64,000 nt of DNA, from assembly GCF_000281065.1 (NCBI RefSeq), contig NZ_AKKK01000015.1, positions 1-64,000 on the forward strand, in the 5' to 3' direction. The position numbers and the translations under genes were made by a program. This stretch comes from Arthrobacter sp. M2012083. Its GTDB lineage: Bacteria; Actinomycetota; Actinomycetes; Actinomycetales; Micrococcaceae. Each line of letters begins with the position of its first letter. Position 1 is the stretch's first letter. Shown one piece after another: positions 36,878-45,869 of the stretch. Under the pieces are notes generated by a model. That model was not told the origin of the DNA. It did not search any database and saw nothing but the letters and a program-made list of their open reading frames with translations.

Positions 36878-37639
36878 ATGGGGCGCTACAGTGCAGCTGG
36901 ACCGGGTTTTGACTTGTCCTCCACATTCCGCAATCTTTGCCGTTCGTCGCCGTGGAAGTGGACCAGCCTCCGCTTTGAGTACCTTGAACGGCCCGCCTCC
37001 GGCGCCGCCATGGTCCGGGCGTGGCTTAGGCGTCCGGGCGCACTCCGCCTTGAGACCCCGGACGGCCAGCTTCTGCACAGCACCACCGGCATCAACGACT
37101 CCCGGGATGATCTTTACGTCAGTTCCACGCGCCGTTCGTGGCTGCTTCCGGCTCACCTTGTGACGCCGGTATATGACGACGCCGGCCTTGTCCGCCGGCG
37201 CCCTGAGGCCGCCTACGGTGAGCCCTCCTTTGGTAACGGTCGCCTGGCCGCCGCCCTCGACCCCGTAGAGCTTGCCGGCAACGCCCCAGTCCCCCTGGAG
37301 TTCCCGGACACCAACCGGGTCTTCCTGGAGCAACCCCGCGAGGTGGACCATGAGGGCCGCCTTGCCTTGGAAACCGTCGTTACCCCCAGCCGGACGTACG
37401 TCCCTTCCGACCCCAGTGAACCCTTGGCGCACCCCGGCAGAACACTGATCAGGATCGACATCGGCACAGGCGTTTGCGTGGCCAGCCAGAGCTTGGACGG
37501 CGACACTGCGGGCAAAGGGCACTGGCTCAAGATCCTGGCAGTGGACGAGTACATGCTTGACGACCTTTTCCTGGCAGAATCGATGAACCTCACGGACGTC
37601 CGGCGCCATATCCCGTGGGACATCGGCCCTGCCGCCTGA
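36878..37639 (+). CDS. Protein of unknown function
   Basis: A 253-aa protein I do not recognise. It lacks a signal peptide or membrane helix and is rich in Arg, Leu, Asp and Pro. Segments such as MVRAWLRRPGALRLETPDGQ, RRSWLLPAHLVTPVYDDAG, DHEGRLALETVVTPSRTYVP and GTGVCVASQSLDGDTAG suggest a beta-rich fold; the repeated outer-strand pattern is loosely like lipoprotein-sorting (LolA/LppX-type) proteins but without an export signal. Codon use matches the neighbours. The start at 36878 is chosen from the TAAACT element. GNAT follows 32 bp downstream with its own -10. Confidence 0.7.
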   Translation: MGRYSAAGPGFDLSSTFRNLCRSSPWKWTSLRFEYLERPASGAAMVRAWLRRPGALRLETPDGQLLHSTTGINDSRDDLYVSSTRRSWLLPAHLVTPVYDDAGLVRRRPEAAYGEPSFGNGRLAAALDPVELAGNAPVPLEFPDTNRVFLEQPREVDHEGRLALETVVTPSRTYVPSDPSEPLAHPGRTLIRIDIGTGVCVASQSLDGDTAGKGHWLKILAVDEYMLDDLFLAESMNLTDVRRHIPWDIGPAA

Positions 37640-37659
37640 GCGGCGGCTCTCTTCCGGGC

Positions 37660-37665
37660 TAAGCT
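37660..37665 (+). promoter_or_regulatory. Leaderless -10 element of the GNAT gene
   Basis: TAAGCT, 6 nt before the ATG at 37672. Confidence 0.6.
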
Positions 37666-37671
37666 ACGGCG

Positions 37672-38316
37672 ATGACATCGCTGGCAGAAATATGGCCCCC
37701 GTTCGGACTCGTCCTCACCACTCCGAGGTTGACCATCCGTCCCGTCCTCGACGAAGACATCCCTTCCGCCGTGGCCGCGGCCCGTTCCGGTGTCCACGAG
37801 CCCGGCAAGAGCCCCTTCAGCATGCCGTGGACAGAACTTCCCGATGACGAGCTCGCTCCCAACATGGCCCAGTGGTACTGGCGCTGCCGCGCCAACTTCA
37901 CCAAGGACTCCTGGACCCTCCTCCTCGGAGTCTGGAATGACGACGAGCTCCTCGGAGTCCAGGACGTCGGCGCCAAGAGCTTCAACACCCTCAAAACAGT
38001 GAGCACCGGCTCGTGGCTCAAGCAATCCGCGCAGGGCCAGGGTTTCGGCAAGGAGATGCGTGCCGCCGTCGTGAGCTTCGCCTTTGACCATCTGGGCGCC
38101 GAAGTAGCCGAGTCCGAGGCGGCGATGTGGAACCAGCAATCCCTGGGCGTCTCAACCAGCCTCGGCTACGAACTGAACGGCACCTTCCGCGACGGCTGGG
38201 GCGAAAAAGTCGAGGAAGTCCAAAGAGTCCGCCTCACCCCCGCCACGTTCACCCGCCCCCACTGGACCCTCAAAGTCCAAGGCCACGAAGAGCTGAAAAC
38301 CTATCTGAAGCTCTGA
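37672..38316 (+). CDS. GNAT family N-acetyltransferase (RimJ/RimL-like)
   Basis: A 214-aa acetyltransferase resembling the RimJ/RimL branch: TPRLTIRPVLDEDIPSAVAA at the start, then GVQDVGAKSFNTLKTVSTGSW, the acetyl-CoA segment QSAQGQGFGKEMRAAVVSFAF (Q-x-x-GxG), and MWNQQSLGVSTSLGYELNGT. The substrate is unknown. The ATG is leaderless. It is followed by hairpins and is convergent with the PhoH gene. Confidence 0.88.
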   Translation: MTSLAEIWPPFGLVLTTPRLTIRPVLDEDIPSAVAAARSGVHEPGKSPFSMPWTELPDDELAPNMAQWYWRCRANFTKDSWTLLLGVWNDDELLGVQDVGAKSFNTLKTVSTGSWLKQSAQGQGFGKEMRAAVVSFAFDHLGAEVAESEAAMWNQQSLGVSTSLGYELNGTFRDGWGEKVEEVQRVRLTPATFTRPHWTLKVQGHEELKTYLKL

Positions 38317-38365
38317 CCGCACTGATCGCCAGCCGAGCTGCGGTCCTTCGCAGAGGAGCGCATCG

Positions 38366-38434
38366 CGACGCATCGGACCCCGGAGGTCGCTCAGCGACCG
38401 CAGGGGTCCCTATGCGTTGTGTCTAAGCGACGGC
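38366..38434. repeat. Nested inverted repeat after the GNAT gene (REP-like)
   Basis: ACGCAT pairs with ATGCGT, then GGACCCC with GGGGTCC, and GGTCGC-TCA-GCGACC at the tip. Immediately downstream is GTCTAAGCGACGG, close to GTCTAAGCGAGG in the element at 9716-9787 (minus strand). It is in a convergent gap, as are the other two. Confidence 0.5.
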
Positions 38435-38437
38435 GAA

Positions 38438-38469
38438 GGGCCGTGGCCCGGCGAACCGAACCACGGCCC
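38438..38469 (-). terminator. Terminator of the PhoH gene
   Basis: GGGCCGTGG (38438-38446) and CCACGGCCC (38461-38469), 14-nt loop, 13 bp beyond the phoH stop. Confidence 0.6.
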
Positions 38470-38482
38470 AGCCCAGGATGAC

Positions 38483-39877
38483 CTAGATCTCAGCCCCTTC
38501 GAGCAACTCCGTCACCAGTGCCGCGATCGGCGACCGCTCGGAGCGGGTCAGCGTGATGTGTCCGAACAGCGGATGGCCCTTGAGCGTCTCCACTACGGCG
38601 GCCACCCCGTCGTGCCGCCCCACGCGGAGGTTGTCGCGCTGGGCGACGTCGTGGGTGAGGACGATTTTGGAGTTTTGTCCGATACGGCTCATGACGGTGA
38701 GGAGCACGTTTTTCTCGAGTGACTGTGCTTCGTCCACGATCACGAAGGCGTCGTGCAGGGAGCGCCCGCGGATGTGGGTCAGCGGCAGGACTTCGAGCAT
38801 GCCCCGGTCCATGACTTCTTCCACGACTTCCTGGCTGACGAGCGCCCCGAGAGTGTCGAACACTGCCTGCGCCCAAGGGTTCATTTTTTCGGATTCGGAG
38901 CCGGGGAGGTAGCCGAGTTCCTGGCCGCCCACCGCGTAGAGGGGGCGGAACACCACTACTTTGCGGTGTTCCCGGCGTTCCAGGACGGCTTCCAGGCCCG
39001 CGCAGAGGGCGAGTGCGGATTTGCCTGTGCCTGCGCGGCCACCTATGGAGACGATCCCGACGGCGGGGTCCATGAGGAGGTCGATGGCGAGCCGTTGCTC
39101 TGCTGAGCGTCCGTGGAGTCCGAAGACGTCGCGGTCGCCTTTGACGAGCCTGACTTGTTTGTCTGCTCCTACGCGGCCGAGGGCGGAGCCACGGTTGGAC
39201 AGGAGAACCAGTCCCGTGTTGACGGGAAGTTCTGCGGCTGCCGGGATGAACGCGGGTTCGTGGCCGTAGAGGGTGGTGATCTCTTCTTCGGTTGCGTCCA
39301 CTTCGGCCATGCCGGTCCAGCCGGAGTCTTTGACGAGTTCGTTGCGGTATTCGTCGGCGTGAAGGCCCATGGCAGAGGCTTTGACGCGCATGGGGAGGTC
39401 TTTGGAAACGACGGTGACGTTGTGGCCTTCGTTGGAGAGGTTCTTGGCGACGGCCAGGATGCGGCTGTCGTTGTCCCCTCCGCGGAATCCTGCGGGCAGC
39501 ACTTCCGTGGAGATGTGGTTCATTTCCACCCTGAGGAGGCCCCCGTCTTTCCCGATGGGGATGGCGTGGTCCAAGCCGCCGTGCTCGATCCTGAGGTCGT
39601 CCAGGAGCCTTAGGGCTTTTCGGGCGAAGTAGCCCAGTTCGGGATCGTGGCGTTTTCCTTCCAATTCACTGATGACCACGATGGGGACGATGACTTCGTG
39701 TTCAGCGAAGCGCAACAGTGCGTGTGGATCGGATAGCAGGACGGACGTATCGATCACGTAGCTGCGGCCTGTGGCGGACGGTGCGGTCCGCGCTTTTTGT
39801 GAGACCCGCTTGGTGCGAGAGGTAGCTGCACTTTCCCCGTCGGAAACCATTGCGGGCAGTTGCTCAGAAATAGCCAC
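38483..39877 (-). CDS. PIN-PhoH fusion ATPase/ribonuclease (PhoH2-type)
   Basis: A 464-aa two-domain protein. The N-terminal PIN domain ([19 protein letters not shown], then ISELEGKR) is RNase-like with conserved acidic residues. The C-terminal PhoH domain has Walker [13 protein letters not shown] and Walker [14 protein letters not shown], with [10 protein letters not shown] near the end. Characterised PhoH2 proteins are RNA helicase/ribonucleases. The GTG at 39877 has GGAG 6 nt upstream; the longer upstream reading is rejected. It is followed by a hairpin and is convergent with GNAT. Confidence 0.92.
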   Translation of the reverse strand: MAISEQLPAMVSDGESAATSRTKRVSQKARTAPSATGRSYVIDTSVLLSDPHALLRFAEHEVIVPIVVISELEGKRHDPELGYFARKALRLLDDLRIEHGGLDHAIPIGKDGGLLRVEMNHISTEVLPAGFRGGDNDSRILAVAKNLSNEGHNVTVVSKDLPMRVKASAMGLHADEYRNELVKDSGWTGMAEVDATEEEITTLYGHEPAFIPAAAELPVNTGLVLLSNRGSALGRVGADKQVRLVKGDRDVFGLHGRSAEQRLAIDLLMDPAVGIVSIGGRAGTGKSALALCAGLEAVLERREHRKVVVFRPLYAVGGQELGYLPGSESEKMNPWAQAVFDTLGALVSQEVVEEVMDRGMLEVLPLTHIRGRSLHDAFVIVDEAQSLEKNVLLTVMSRIGQNSKIVLTHDVAQRDNLRVGRHDGVAAVVETLKGHPLFGHITLTRSERSPIAALVTELLEGAEI

Positions 39878-40114
39878 ATCGACTCCAGCCCCGGGCAGTT
39901 CGCCCGGCCTAATGGTGAAGCGGCTCGGCCGGAAGGCCGGGCGTGGCCTCCCATGTAACTGGTGCGATAGTCCGCTCCATATACTGGCCTCCCCGATCAG
40001 CGGGCGGTTTTGCCTGCTGATGGGATTAACGTAATCCCACTCACAGAAAATTCCGCAACCTGCGTCGGCAAGTCGCATTGCCAGATGATTAATTCCTGAT
40101 TAACGGCAGCAAGG

Positions 40115-40876
40115 TTAGGTCCCGAATCGCCGCTGGCGCCCGGCATAATCCCTGAGCGCACGTAGGAAATCGACCTTGCGGAAGGCAGGCCAGAGGGCTT
40201 CACAGAAGTAGAACTCGCTGTAGGCGCTTTGCCACATGAGGAACCCTGAGAGCCGCTGCTCGCCGGAGGTGCGAATGACGAGGTCCGGATCGGGTTGACC
40301 ACGGGTGTAGAGGAACCTGGAGATGTCGTCCACCGAAAGTTCATCTGCGACGTCGGACATCTTGCGTCCTTTTGCGTCGGCATCGTGGAGGAGTTCCCGC
40401 ACGGCGTCGACGATTTCGCGGCGCCCGCCGTAGCCCACGGCCACGTTCACGTGGATCTTTTCGTGGACCGGAGTGCGGGCGGTCAGTTTGTTGAGGCGTT
40501 CGGCCAGGTAGTCCGGGAGGAGTTCCGGGGCGCCCATTGCGTGGACGGAGACGTCCTCGTCTTCATCCAGCCGGTCCATGGTGTTCGCGATGATGCCCAT
40601 GAGCAGGTCCAGTTCCTCACCGGAGCGGCTCATGTTGTCAGTGGAGAGCATGTAGAGGGTTACTACTTTGACGCCGAGTTCCTGGCACCAGCCGAGGAAT
40701 TCGTGGATCTTGTCCGCGCCCGCTTGGTGCCCTTGGCTGGTGGGTGCGTTGAACTGCCGTGCCCACCGCCTGTTTCCATCCACCATCACACCGATGTGCC
40801 GCGGGATTCTGTCTTGCTTGAGGGAACGCAGCAGTTTGCGCTCGTAGAAGCCATAGAGGAAACCGGGCAGCTCCAC
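40115..40876 (-). CDS. uppS: Isoprenyl (cis-prenyl) diphosphate synthase, UppS family
   Basis: A 253-aa cytosolic enzyme that condenses isopentenyl-PP units in cis, making the polyprenyl carrier for wall precursors and mannose. IPRHIGVMVDGNRRWARQF holds the catalytic Asp; TLYMLSTDNMSRSGEELDLLMGII and DLVIRTSGEQRLSGFLMWQSAYSEFYF complete the family pattern. Actinobacteria often have a short (Z-FPP) and a long-chain synthase; the product length is uncertain. GTG at 40876 has AGGTGAG 6 nt upstream and gives the common ELPGFLYGFYERKLL start. A possible 11-codon leader ORF lies just upstream. Confidence 0.92.
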   Translation of the reverse strand: MELPGFLYGFYERKLLRSLKQDRIPRHIGVMVDGNRRWARQFNAPTSQGHQAGADKIHEFLGWCQELGVKVVTLYMLSTDNMSRSGEELDLLMGIIANTMDRLDEDEDVSVHAMGAPELLPDYLAERLNKLTARTPVHEKIHVNVAVGYGGRREIVDAVRELLHDADAKGRKMSDVADELSVDDISRFLYTRGQPDPDLVIRTSGEQRLSGFLMWQSAYSEFYFCEALWPAFRKVDFLRALRDYAGRQRRFGT

Positions 40877-40883
40877 CGGACTC

Positions 40884-40919
40884 TCACCTGACTTCCTTGC
40901 TTGTACGACGACGGCGCAC
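40884..40919 (-). CDS. Possible leaderless leader peptide upstream of uppS
   Basis: GTG, 5 nt after a TAGCCT -10 element (40925-40930), opens an 11-codon frame MRRRRTSKEVR ending in TGA, 7 nt before the uppS start. Its last codons contain the uppS Shine-Dalgarno AGGTGAG, so reading it could control uppS initiation. This is speculative and rests on geometry alone. Confidence 0.25.
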   Translation of the reverse strand: MRRRRTSKEVR

Positions 40920-40985
40920 ATCCAAGGCTACCGCCCCGAGCTGCCGGGCCGGTGCAGTAGCCGGTCAAATTCGTCTTCAGGACTT

Positions 40986-41023
40986 GTTACCAATCGGTAA
41001 CTTACCGAAACGTAAGTTATTCT
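40986..41023 (+). promoter_or_regulatory. trhA promoter with two overlapping dyads
   Basis: GTTACC-AATC-GGTAAC (40986-41001) overlaps AACTTAC-N6-GTAAGTT (40999-41018). The leaderless -10 TATTCT (41018-41023) lies 6 nt before the ATG. Together they suggest a repressor operator in the core promoter. Confidence 0.6.
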
Positions 41024-41029
41024 TGACCC

Positions 41030-41671
41030 ATGGCTGAGCTCCTCGAAACCAAGCCCCTATGGCGTGGGTGGATCCACGCTGTCGCCGCCCCCTTTGCACT
41101 AGCGGCAGGCATCGTCCTGGTGACCGTCGCCCCCACCCCCGATCGCAGGATCACCTCCGCTATCTATGCATTGACAGGTTTCCTGCTGTTTGGCGTCAGC
41201 GCCGTTTACCATCGCGGAAATTGGTCACCCAAGGTCCGAATGCTGCTCAAACGGCTGGACCACACCAACATCATGCTGGTGATCGCCGGTAGTTACACGC
41301 CCTTGGCGTGGTCCTTGCTGGAGCGATCACAGGCCGTAACGTTGCTCTGGCTAGTGTGGTCGGGAGCAATAGTCGGGGTGCTCTTCCGAATTCTGTGGAC
41401 CCACGCCCCACGCTGGTTGTACGTGCCGGTCTACATCGCGTTGGGCTGCGGAGCGCTGTTCTACCTGCCCCAGTTCTTCGCCGCCAATGCCCCGGCAGCA
41501 ATACTCATCTGCGTCGGTGGAGCGCTGTACATCGCCGGCGCGGTGTTCTACGCCATCAAAAAACCGAACTTCAGCGTCCAGCACTTCGGCTTCCACGAAC
41601 TCTTCCACGCCTTCACGGTGCTGGCGTTCGCGGCGCATTTTGCTGCCATCATGATGGCAGTGCTCAGCTAG
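41030..41671 (+). CDS. trhA: TrhA/hemolysin III family (PAQR) membrane protein
   Basis: A 213-aa protein with seven predicted helices. The PAQR/hemolysin III metal-site residues are visible: FGVSAVYHRGNW (first His), KRLDHTNIMLVIAGSYTP (DH motif) and FHELFHAFTVLAFAAHF (HxxxH near the C-terminus). Members affect membrane fluidity or act as putative hydrolases; the hemolysin name is historical. It is leaderless from a promoter with two palindromes. It is convergent with the thioredoxin-domain gene (21-bp gap). Confidence 0.9.
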   Translation: MAELLETKPLWRGWIHAVAAPFALAAGIVLVTVAPTPDRRITSAIYALTGFLLFGVSAVYHRGNWSPKVRMLLKRLDHTNIMLVIAGSYTPLAWSLLERSQAVTLLWLVWSGAIVGVLFRILWTHAPRWLYVPVYIALGCGALFYLPQFFAANAPAAILICVGGALYIAGAVFYAIKKPNFSVQHFGFHELFHAFTVLAFAAHFAAIMMAVLS

Positions 41672-41692
41672 GCCAGAGCAGGAAAGACCGTG

Positions 41693-43888
41693 TCAGTCGC
41701 CTGCGGCCATCGACGCCAGCCGGGATTGAACCGCTGCCACATCACTCAGCGGCCTCTCGCACACCATGTCGCGGCACAAGTAGACCTGCGCCGATCCGTC
41801 CGGCGCGCCTGACCTGTGGAGCAGCAGCGGAACTTCTGCCTCCCCCGCCGGGGACGCGCCGTCGTCTTGTTGCCAGTCGTCCAATTTCGCGGCGACAACC
41901 AGGCCGGGGCTAGGAGACTTCAGCAGCGCACTGTGCAACTCGCGAAGCAGCGGCGAGTCCGGACCTGCGACGGCGGCCTCTACCGGGCCGGCTAGTGCAG
42001 CCTGGGCGGTAGCCAGCAGCCAACCGGCAACACGGGGGGCCCGCGTGGCGAGGGGAGGTAACAGGCCCAGGATATTGCCGGCCATCAGGCGATGCTCGTG
42101 GGAACCGGAGTACGCGGCGTAAGACAACAGTGCGCCCGCAAAACCGGCCGCACCGCTGGGCGTTGCGTTGTCGAACGGGTCCAGCGCAGCTTTCTGTCCT
42201 TGGGCGTTGAAAACCTGCGCGGACTCCCCCGCAGAGTCGGCCAATTGCCCGTTTTCCACAAAACGTGAACCTGCGGCAAGAATGAGCTCCTTCGCGAAGC
42301 GGTACCAGCGTGTGGTGCCCGTGACAGCGTAAAGCGCCAGGAGGCCATCGGCGCAGAAGGCGTAGTCCTCAAGCAGACCACCAATGCCCCGCGCCCGCGA
42401 GTCATGTGAAACCCGGACCAGCACCTGTGACGCGCTGTTCCAGTGAACGTCCGCGAGGTACTCCGCCACGGCTTCGGCCGCGGCAACCAAGTCAGCGCGG
42501 TCCAGGATAGCCCCTGCTTCCGCGAGGGCGGCCACGGCGAGGCCATTCCACCCGGCCACCACTTTGTGGTCCCTGGCCGGCTGGTTCCGAAGGTTACGGG
42601 AGGCCAACAGCACCGGTCGGACCCGCTCCCAAAGCCGGCTCTCCGCGTCCGTCAATGCCCGCGCAGGATGAAGCGGCGAACCAAGCTCGGAGACAGTCCC
42701 CTCGGCACCGATGTTCATCATGGTCGCCACAGCCTCAGCATCAGCCGGGCCAAGGGCGTCCACCAGAGATCCAGGAGTCCACACATAAGTTGCGCCCTCA
42801 TGATGCAGGCCGCCAACCACGGTGTCAGCGTCCAAGGATGAGGCCAACGCGCCGTTGGGCAGCTTGAGGGACCCCAACAGCCAATCGGCACACCTCGAGG
42901 CCACGGATGCTGCTTCGCCCGCCGGGAAGACCTCATTGCCGCCAAGCCGGACCCAGTGTGCATAGACCCGCAGCAGCTGCGCATTGTCGTACAGCATTTT
43001 CTCGAAGTGCGGCACGGACCAGTCCGCCGTCACCGAGTAGCGGGCAAATCCGCCGTCGAGCTGGTCGCGCAATGCCGATCGGGCCATGCCGGCAAGGGCG
43101 CGCGCTGCCATGTCGCGGGCTGCAAGGGCAGTATCCGACGGGGCGGCTGCGTGCCGGATGAGGAACTCAAGAACCGCCGACGGCGGGAACTTGGGAGCGC
43201 TGCCGAACCCACCGGCGTCGGGATCTTCAGAACGGGCAAGCAGCGCTACGGCCTCCGGGAGGAGGCTTGCCTCCAGCATTTCCGGCGGGCCGTCGAGGCG
43301 GACCACACCGGCAAGATGAGCATTGGCCATGTTCGCTGCCAGTCCCCTGGCATTCTGCTCCACGGCATCGCGTCGCTCCATCCACGCCTCATGGACCGCC
43401 TCCAGGACATTGCGGAACGAGGGGCGGCCGGGCAAGGGAATGGGCGGGAAGTACGTTCCCGCATGGAAGGCGAGCCCGTCCGGGGTGAGGAAGACGGACA
43501 TCGGCCACCCGCCTTCACCGCTGATCGCCTGCGTAGCCGCCATGTATACGGAGTCGACGTCGGGCCGCTCTTCCCGGTCAACTTTCACCGGGACAAAATT
43601 GGCGTTCAGGTAATCCGCAGTTTTTTGGTCTTCGAAGGACTCGTGGGCCATGACGTGGCACCAGTGGCACGCTGCGTAGCCGATGGAGAGGAACACGGGG
43701 ACATTACGCTCGGCAGCAAAGGCAAAAGCCTCATCGCCGAAGGGGCGCCAGAACACGGGATTGTCCGCGTGCTGCCGCAAATAAGCAGAAGGTTCCGAGC
43801 CCAGGGCGTTATTTGCCCCGGGCCAGTTGGGTCCGCCGGTTTCGGCGGGTTGACCCGACTCAGCGGGTCTTGGGGCCGCCATCGCCAT
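41693..43888 (-). CDS. YyaL-like thioredoxin-domain protein (DUF255)
   Basis: A 731-aa protein of the YyaL/spermatogenesis-associated protein 20 family. The N-terminal thioredoxin-like domain ([35 protein letters not shown] with the CHWC motif, [19 protein letters not shown]) is followed by a long (alpha/alpha)6-barrel-like region similar to N-acylglucosamine epimerases ([18 protein letters not shown]). The catalytic role is unknown. The ATG at 43888, or 43882 two codons on, is used. The gene overlaps the end of the small membrane-protein gene by 29 bp, so they are probably cotranscribed. Confidence 0.88.
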   Translation of the reverse strand: MAMAAPRPAESGQPAETGGPNWPGANNALGSEPSAYLRQHADNPVFWRPFGDEAFAFAAERNVPVFLSIGYAACHWCHVMAHESFEDQKTADYLNANFVPVKVDREERPDVDSVYMAATQAISGEGGWPMSVFLTPDGLAFHAGTYFPPIPLPGRPSFRNVLEAVHEAWMERRDAVEQNARGLAANMANAHLAGVVRLDGPPEMLEASLLPEAVALLARSEDPDAGGFGSAPKFPPSAVLEFLIRHAAAPSDTALAARDMAARALAGMARSALRDQLDGGFARYSVTADWSVPHFEKMLYDNAQLLRVYAHWVRLGGNEVFPAGEAASVASRCADWLLGSLKLPNGALASSLDADTVVGGLHHEGATYVWTPGSLVDALGPADAEAVATMMNIGAEGTVSELGSPLHPARALTDAESRLWERVRPVLLASRNLRNQPARDHKVVAGWNGLAVAALAEAGAILDRADLVAAAEAVAEYLADVHWNSASQVLVRVSHDSRARGIGGLLEDYAFCADGLLALYAVTGTTRWYRFAKELILAAGSRFVENGQLADSAGESAQVFNAQGQKAALDPFDNATPSGAAGFAGALLSYAAYSGSHEHRLMAGNILGLLPPLATRAPRVAGWLLATAQAALAGPVEAAVAGPDSPLLRELHSALLKSPSPGLVVAAKLDDWQQDDGASPAGEAEVPLLLHRSGAPDGSAQVYLCRDMVCERPLSDVAAVQSRLASMAAGD

Positions 43889-44171
43889 TCTCGTCAGTGG
43901 AGCGGAGTGCTTCGGCCGCGCTTTCGCTTCCGCCGTCCGTGTTCCCCGCCTCTGCCGCCAAGCGCGCTTCCTCCACCTGGGCGCGGTAGCGGACGCGGCG
44001 AATCCTCCGAACCATGTCCACAATCAGGAAGGTCGTGAGGATCACGATGAAGGCCGTGAGGACGAAGCCCCAAGTACCTGGCGTCACCTGATCCTCGGAC
44101 AGGCCGGGCCGCAGCGTGCCCGTGGGATCGGGCGACGGAGTGACGGTCAGGGCAAGAATCAAGTGATGCAC
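43860..44171 (-). CDS. Small single-span membrane protein
   Basis: A 103-aa protein of unknown function. A short exposed N-terminus precedes one transmembrane helix ([19 protein letters not shown]), a basic [18 protein letters not shown] stretch and an acidic disordered tail. The GTG at 44171 is preferred because AGAAGG lies 7 nt upstream; a TTG at 44177 is possible. It sits between mca and the YyaL-like gene on the same strand, as in many actinobacteria. Confidence 0.75.
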   Translation of the reverse strand: MHHLILALTVTPSPDPTGTLRPGLSEDQVTPGTWGFVLTAFIVILTTFLIVDMVRRIRRVRYRAQVEEARLAAEAGNTDGGSESAAEALRSTDENGDGGPKTR

Positions 44172-44240
44172 TTTCAAACCTTCTATGGGAGCCGGTGCGT
44201 GCCGACTGGCAGCGCGTAGCCGGGAAACTGGCTGGCCACA

Positions 44241-44271
44241 CGGTAATTTCTACGAGCGATAGAAACTACCG
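44241..44271. terminator. Inverted repeat between mca and the small membrane gene
   Basis: Twelve-base arms CGGTAATTTCTA (44241-44252) and TAGAAACTACCG (44260-44271) match except for one base, with a 7-nt spacer. It lies directly downstream of the mca stop and upstream of the small membrane gene, so it is either a terminator or an operator. Confidence 0.4.
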
Positions 44272-44277
44272 GCGTTC

Positions 44278-45183
44278 CTATCTTATCCCCGCGAACAGGT
44301 CCTTCTCCGGCAGCTCGGAAGGGACCCTGGACTTGATCAGGGTGTAGTCCTCCCACGGCCAAGCGGTCCTTTGCAGGTCCGGCGAGACCGCGAAGAAGAA
44401 GCCGAGGGGATCGATCTGGGTCCGGTGGGCCCGCAGGGCGTCATCCCTGGCCTCGAAGAAGTCGCCACAATCAACCTGCGTGGTGGTCTGGTGCCCCGCC
44501 GGCGGCGCAGTGTGGCCTTCCGCGTCGGCTTCAAGCCAGGCCGCCAGCCGCTCGGCATACGGGGATTGGAGCCCGGCTTCTTCCAAGGCGAAGTGCAGTG
44601 CGCGGAATCGTTCGGGGCTGAAAGCGCGGTCGTAGTAGAGCTTGCTGGGCGTCCATGGCTCACCCATGCCGGGGTAGCGCTCTGGATCGCCCGCGGCTTC
44701 AAAAGCTTCCACCGCAACCTTGTGGGCCATGATGTGGTCCGGGTGGGGGTAGCCACCGTTCTCGTCATAGCTGAGGATGACGTGCGGCTTGAAGTTGCGG
44801 ACCAGCCGGACCAAGGGCGCCGTGGCGCGCTCCAACGGCTGCAGGGCGAAGCAACCCGGAGGCAAGGGCGGGAGCGGATCCCCTTCGGGAAGGCCCGAAT
44901 CCACAAATCCGAGCCAGCGCTGCTGGATTCCCAGGACCTCTGCCGCGTTGGCCATTTCGAGGCGACGGGCGCCCGCCATGTCCCGCTTCGGATGAGGGGC
45001 TTCCTCCATGGCGGGGTTCTGAATGTCGCCTCGCGAACCGTCCGTGCACGTGGCAACCATGACGTCCACTCCCGCAGCGGCGTACATCGCCATGGTTGCT
45101 GCACCCTTGCTGGACTCGTCATCCGGATGGGCATGGACGGCGAGCAGACGCAGCTGCTGCTCGGAACTGCTGGACGCTGTCAC
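44278..45183 (-). CDS. mca: Mycothiol S-conjugate amidase
   Basis: A 301-aa zinc amidase that cleaves mycothiol-toxin conjugates, a detoxification step unique to actinobacteria. HAHPDDES at 17-24 supplies the metal-binding AHPDDE motif of the LmbE-like fold. TDGSRGDIQNPA, GFVDSGLPEGDPLPPLP and YDENGGYPHPDHIMAHKVA are other Mca/MshB segments. The length and the conserved C-terminal ..GFFFAVSPDLQRTAWPWEDY fit Mca better than MshB. The GTG at 45183 has AAAGAGGAG 7 nt upstream. It is divergent from DUF4307 and greA, the usual actinobacterial order. Confidence 0.93.
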   Translation of the reverse strand: MTASSSSEQQLRLLAVHAHPDDESSKGAATMAMYAAAGVDVMVATCTDGSRGDIQNPAMEEAPHPKRDMAGARRLEMANAAEVLGIQQRWLGFVDSGLPEGDPLPPLPPGCFALQPLERATAPLVRLVRNFKPHVILSYDENGGYPHPDHIMAHKVAVEAFEAAGDPERYPGMGEPWTPSKLYYDRAFSPERFRALHFALEEAGLQSPYAERLAAWLEADAEGHTAPPAGHQTTTQVDCGDFFEARDDALRAHRTQIDPLGFFFAVSPDLQRTAWPWEDYTLIKSRVPSELPEKDLFAGIR

Positions 45184-45246
45184 GTGACGGCTCCTCTTTC
45201 GTGGATCATGCTTGTGTGGGCGGTGATGGGGCGCCGGGATCGGCAC

Positions 45247-45252
45247 TAAACT
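45247..45252 (+). promoter_or_regulatory. Leaderless -10 element of the DUF4307 gene
   Basis: TAAACT, 6 nt before the GTG at 45259. Confidence 0.6.
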
Positions 45253-45258
45253 GGATGG

Positions 45259-45717
45259 GTGACTTCAGAGGACCTATCGGCCACCCACGTACCGGCAAGC
45301 ACCAGCCTAGCCAATCGTTACGGCGGTCAAAAGCGCGCCATGACCCGCAAAACCAAGCGGAACATTGTCATCGCTGCCTTGGTCCTGGGAATTGCGTTCG
45401 CCGCCTACGTGGCAACGGGCTCAGCCCAGGCCCCGGTCACCTTCAAGGACATCGGCTACAGCACCGTGGACGACACCCAGGCCGAGGTGGACTTCCAGGT
45501 CACAAAATACCCCGGAGCCACGGCCAAATGTGCCATCAAGGCCTTGGATTCGAAGTTCGCAGTGGTCGGCTGGAAAGTGGTGGAGATCGGGCCCAACGAT
45601 CCCCAGGATGATCCCGATGGCGGCAGTACCACCATGCAGCGAACAGTCCTGAGGACCGAGTCCCCGGCAGTCTCCGGAGTGGTGGATAACTGCTGGATCG
45701 TGGACAGCGGGAAATAA
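45259..45717 (+). CDS. DUF4307 domain-containing membrane protein
   Basis: A 152-aa actinobacterial protein of unknown function. A short cytoplasmic start (LANRYGGQKRAMTRKTKRN) precedes one transmembrane helix (IVIAALVLGIAFAAYVATG) and a beta-rich extracytoplasmic domain (VTFKDIGYSTVDDTQAEVDFQV, the DUF4307 core). It is constantly found between mca and greA. The GTG is leaderless. greA follows 152 bp later from its own promoter. Confidence 0.85.
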   Translation: MTSEDLSATHVPASTSLANRYGGQKRAMTRKTKRNIVIAALVLGIAFAAYVATGSAQAPVTFKDIGYSTVDDTQAEVDFQVTKYPGATAKCAIKALDSKFAVVGWKVVEIGPNDPQDDPDGGSTTMQRTVLRTESPAVSGVVDNCWIVDSGK

Positions 45718-45745
45718 CAATCGTGTGACCCACGACTCAACCGGT

Positions 45746-45774
45746 TTGGGTTCGTCCAGAGGATTTACTACAAT
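45746..45774 (+). promoter_or_regulatory. greA promoter
   Basis: -35 TTGGGT (45746-45751), a 17-nt spacer and -10 TACAAT (45769-45774). Predicted start of transcription is near 45781, only about 7 nt before the leader hairpin. Confidence 0.6.
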
Positions 45775-45787
45775 GGATGAAACCTTC

Positions 45788-45842
45788 ACCCCGTTAAGTT
45801 GGTTACTGAGATTCACGAGTGGCCAACTCGGCGGGGTCTTTT
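45788..45842 (+). terminator. Terminator-like hairpin in the greA leader
   Basis: ACCCCG (45788-45793) pairs with CGGGGT (45832-45837). An inner AGTTGG (45797-45802) pairs with CCAACT (45823-45828). CTTTT follows. It lies between the greA promoter and the greA start, so it could release a short RNA of about 60 nt or attenuate greA. Confidence 0.6.
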
Positions 45843-45869
45843 GCATTGTCAGATCTAGAGGAGAAATCC

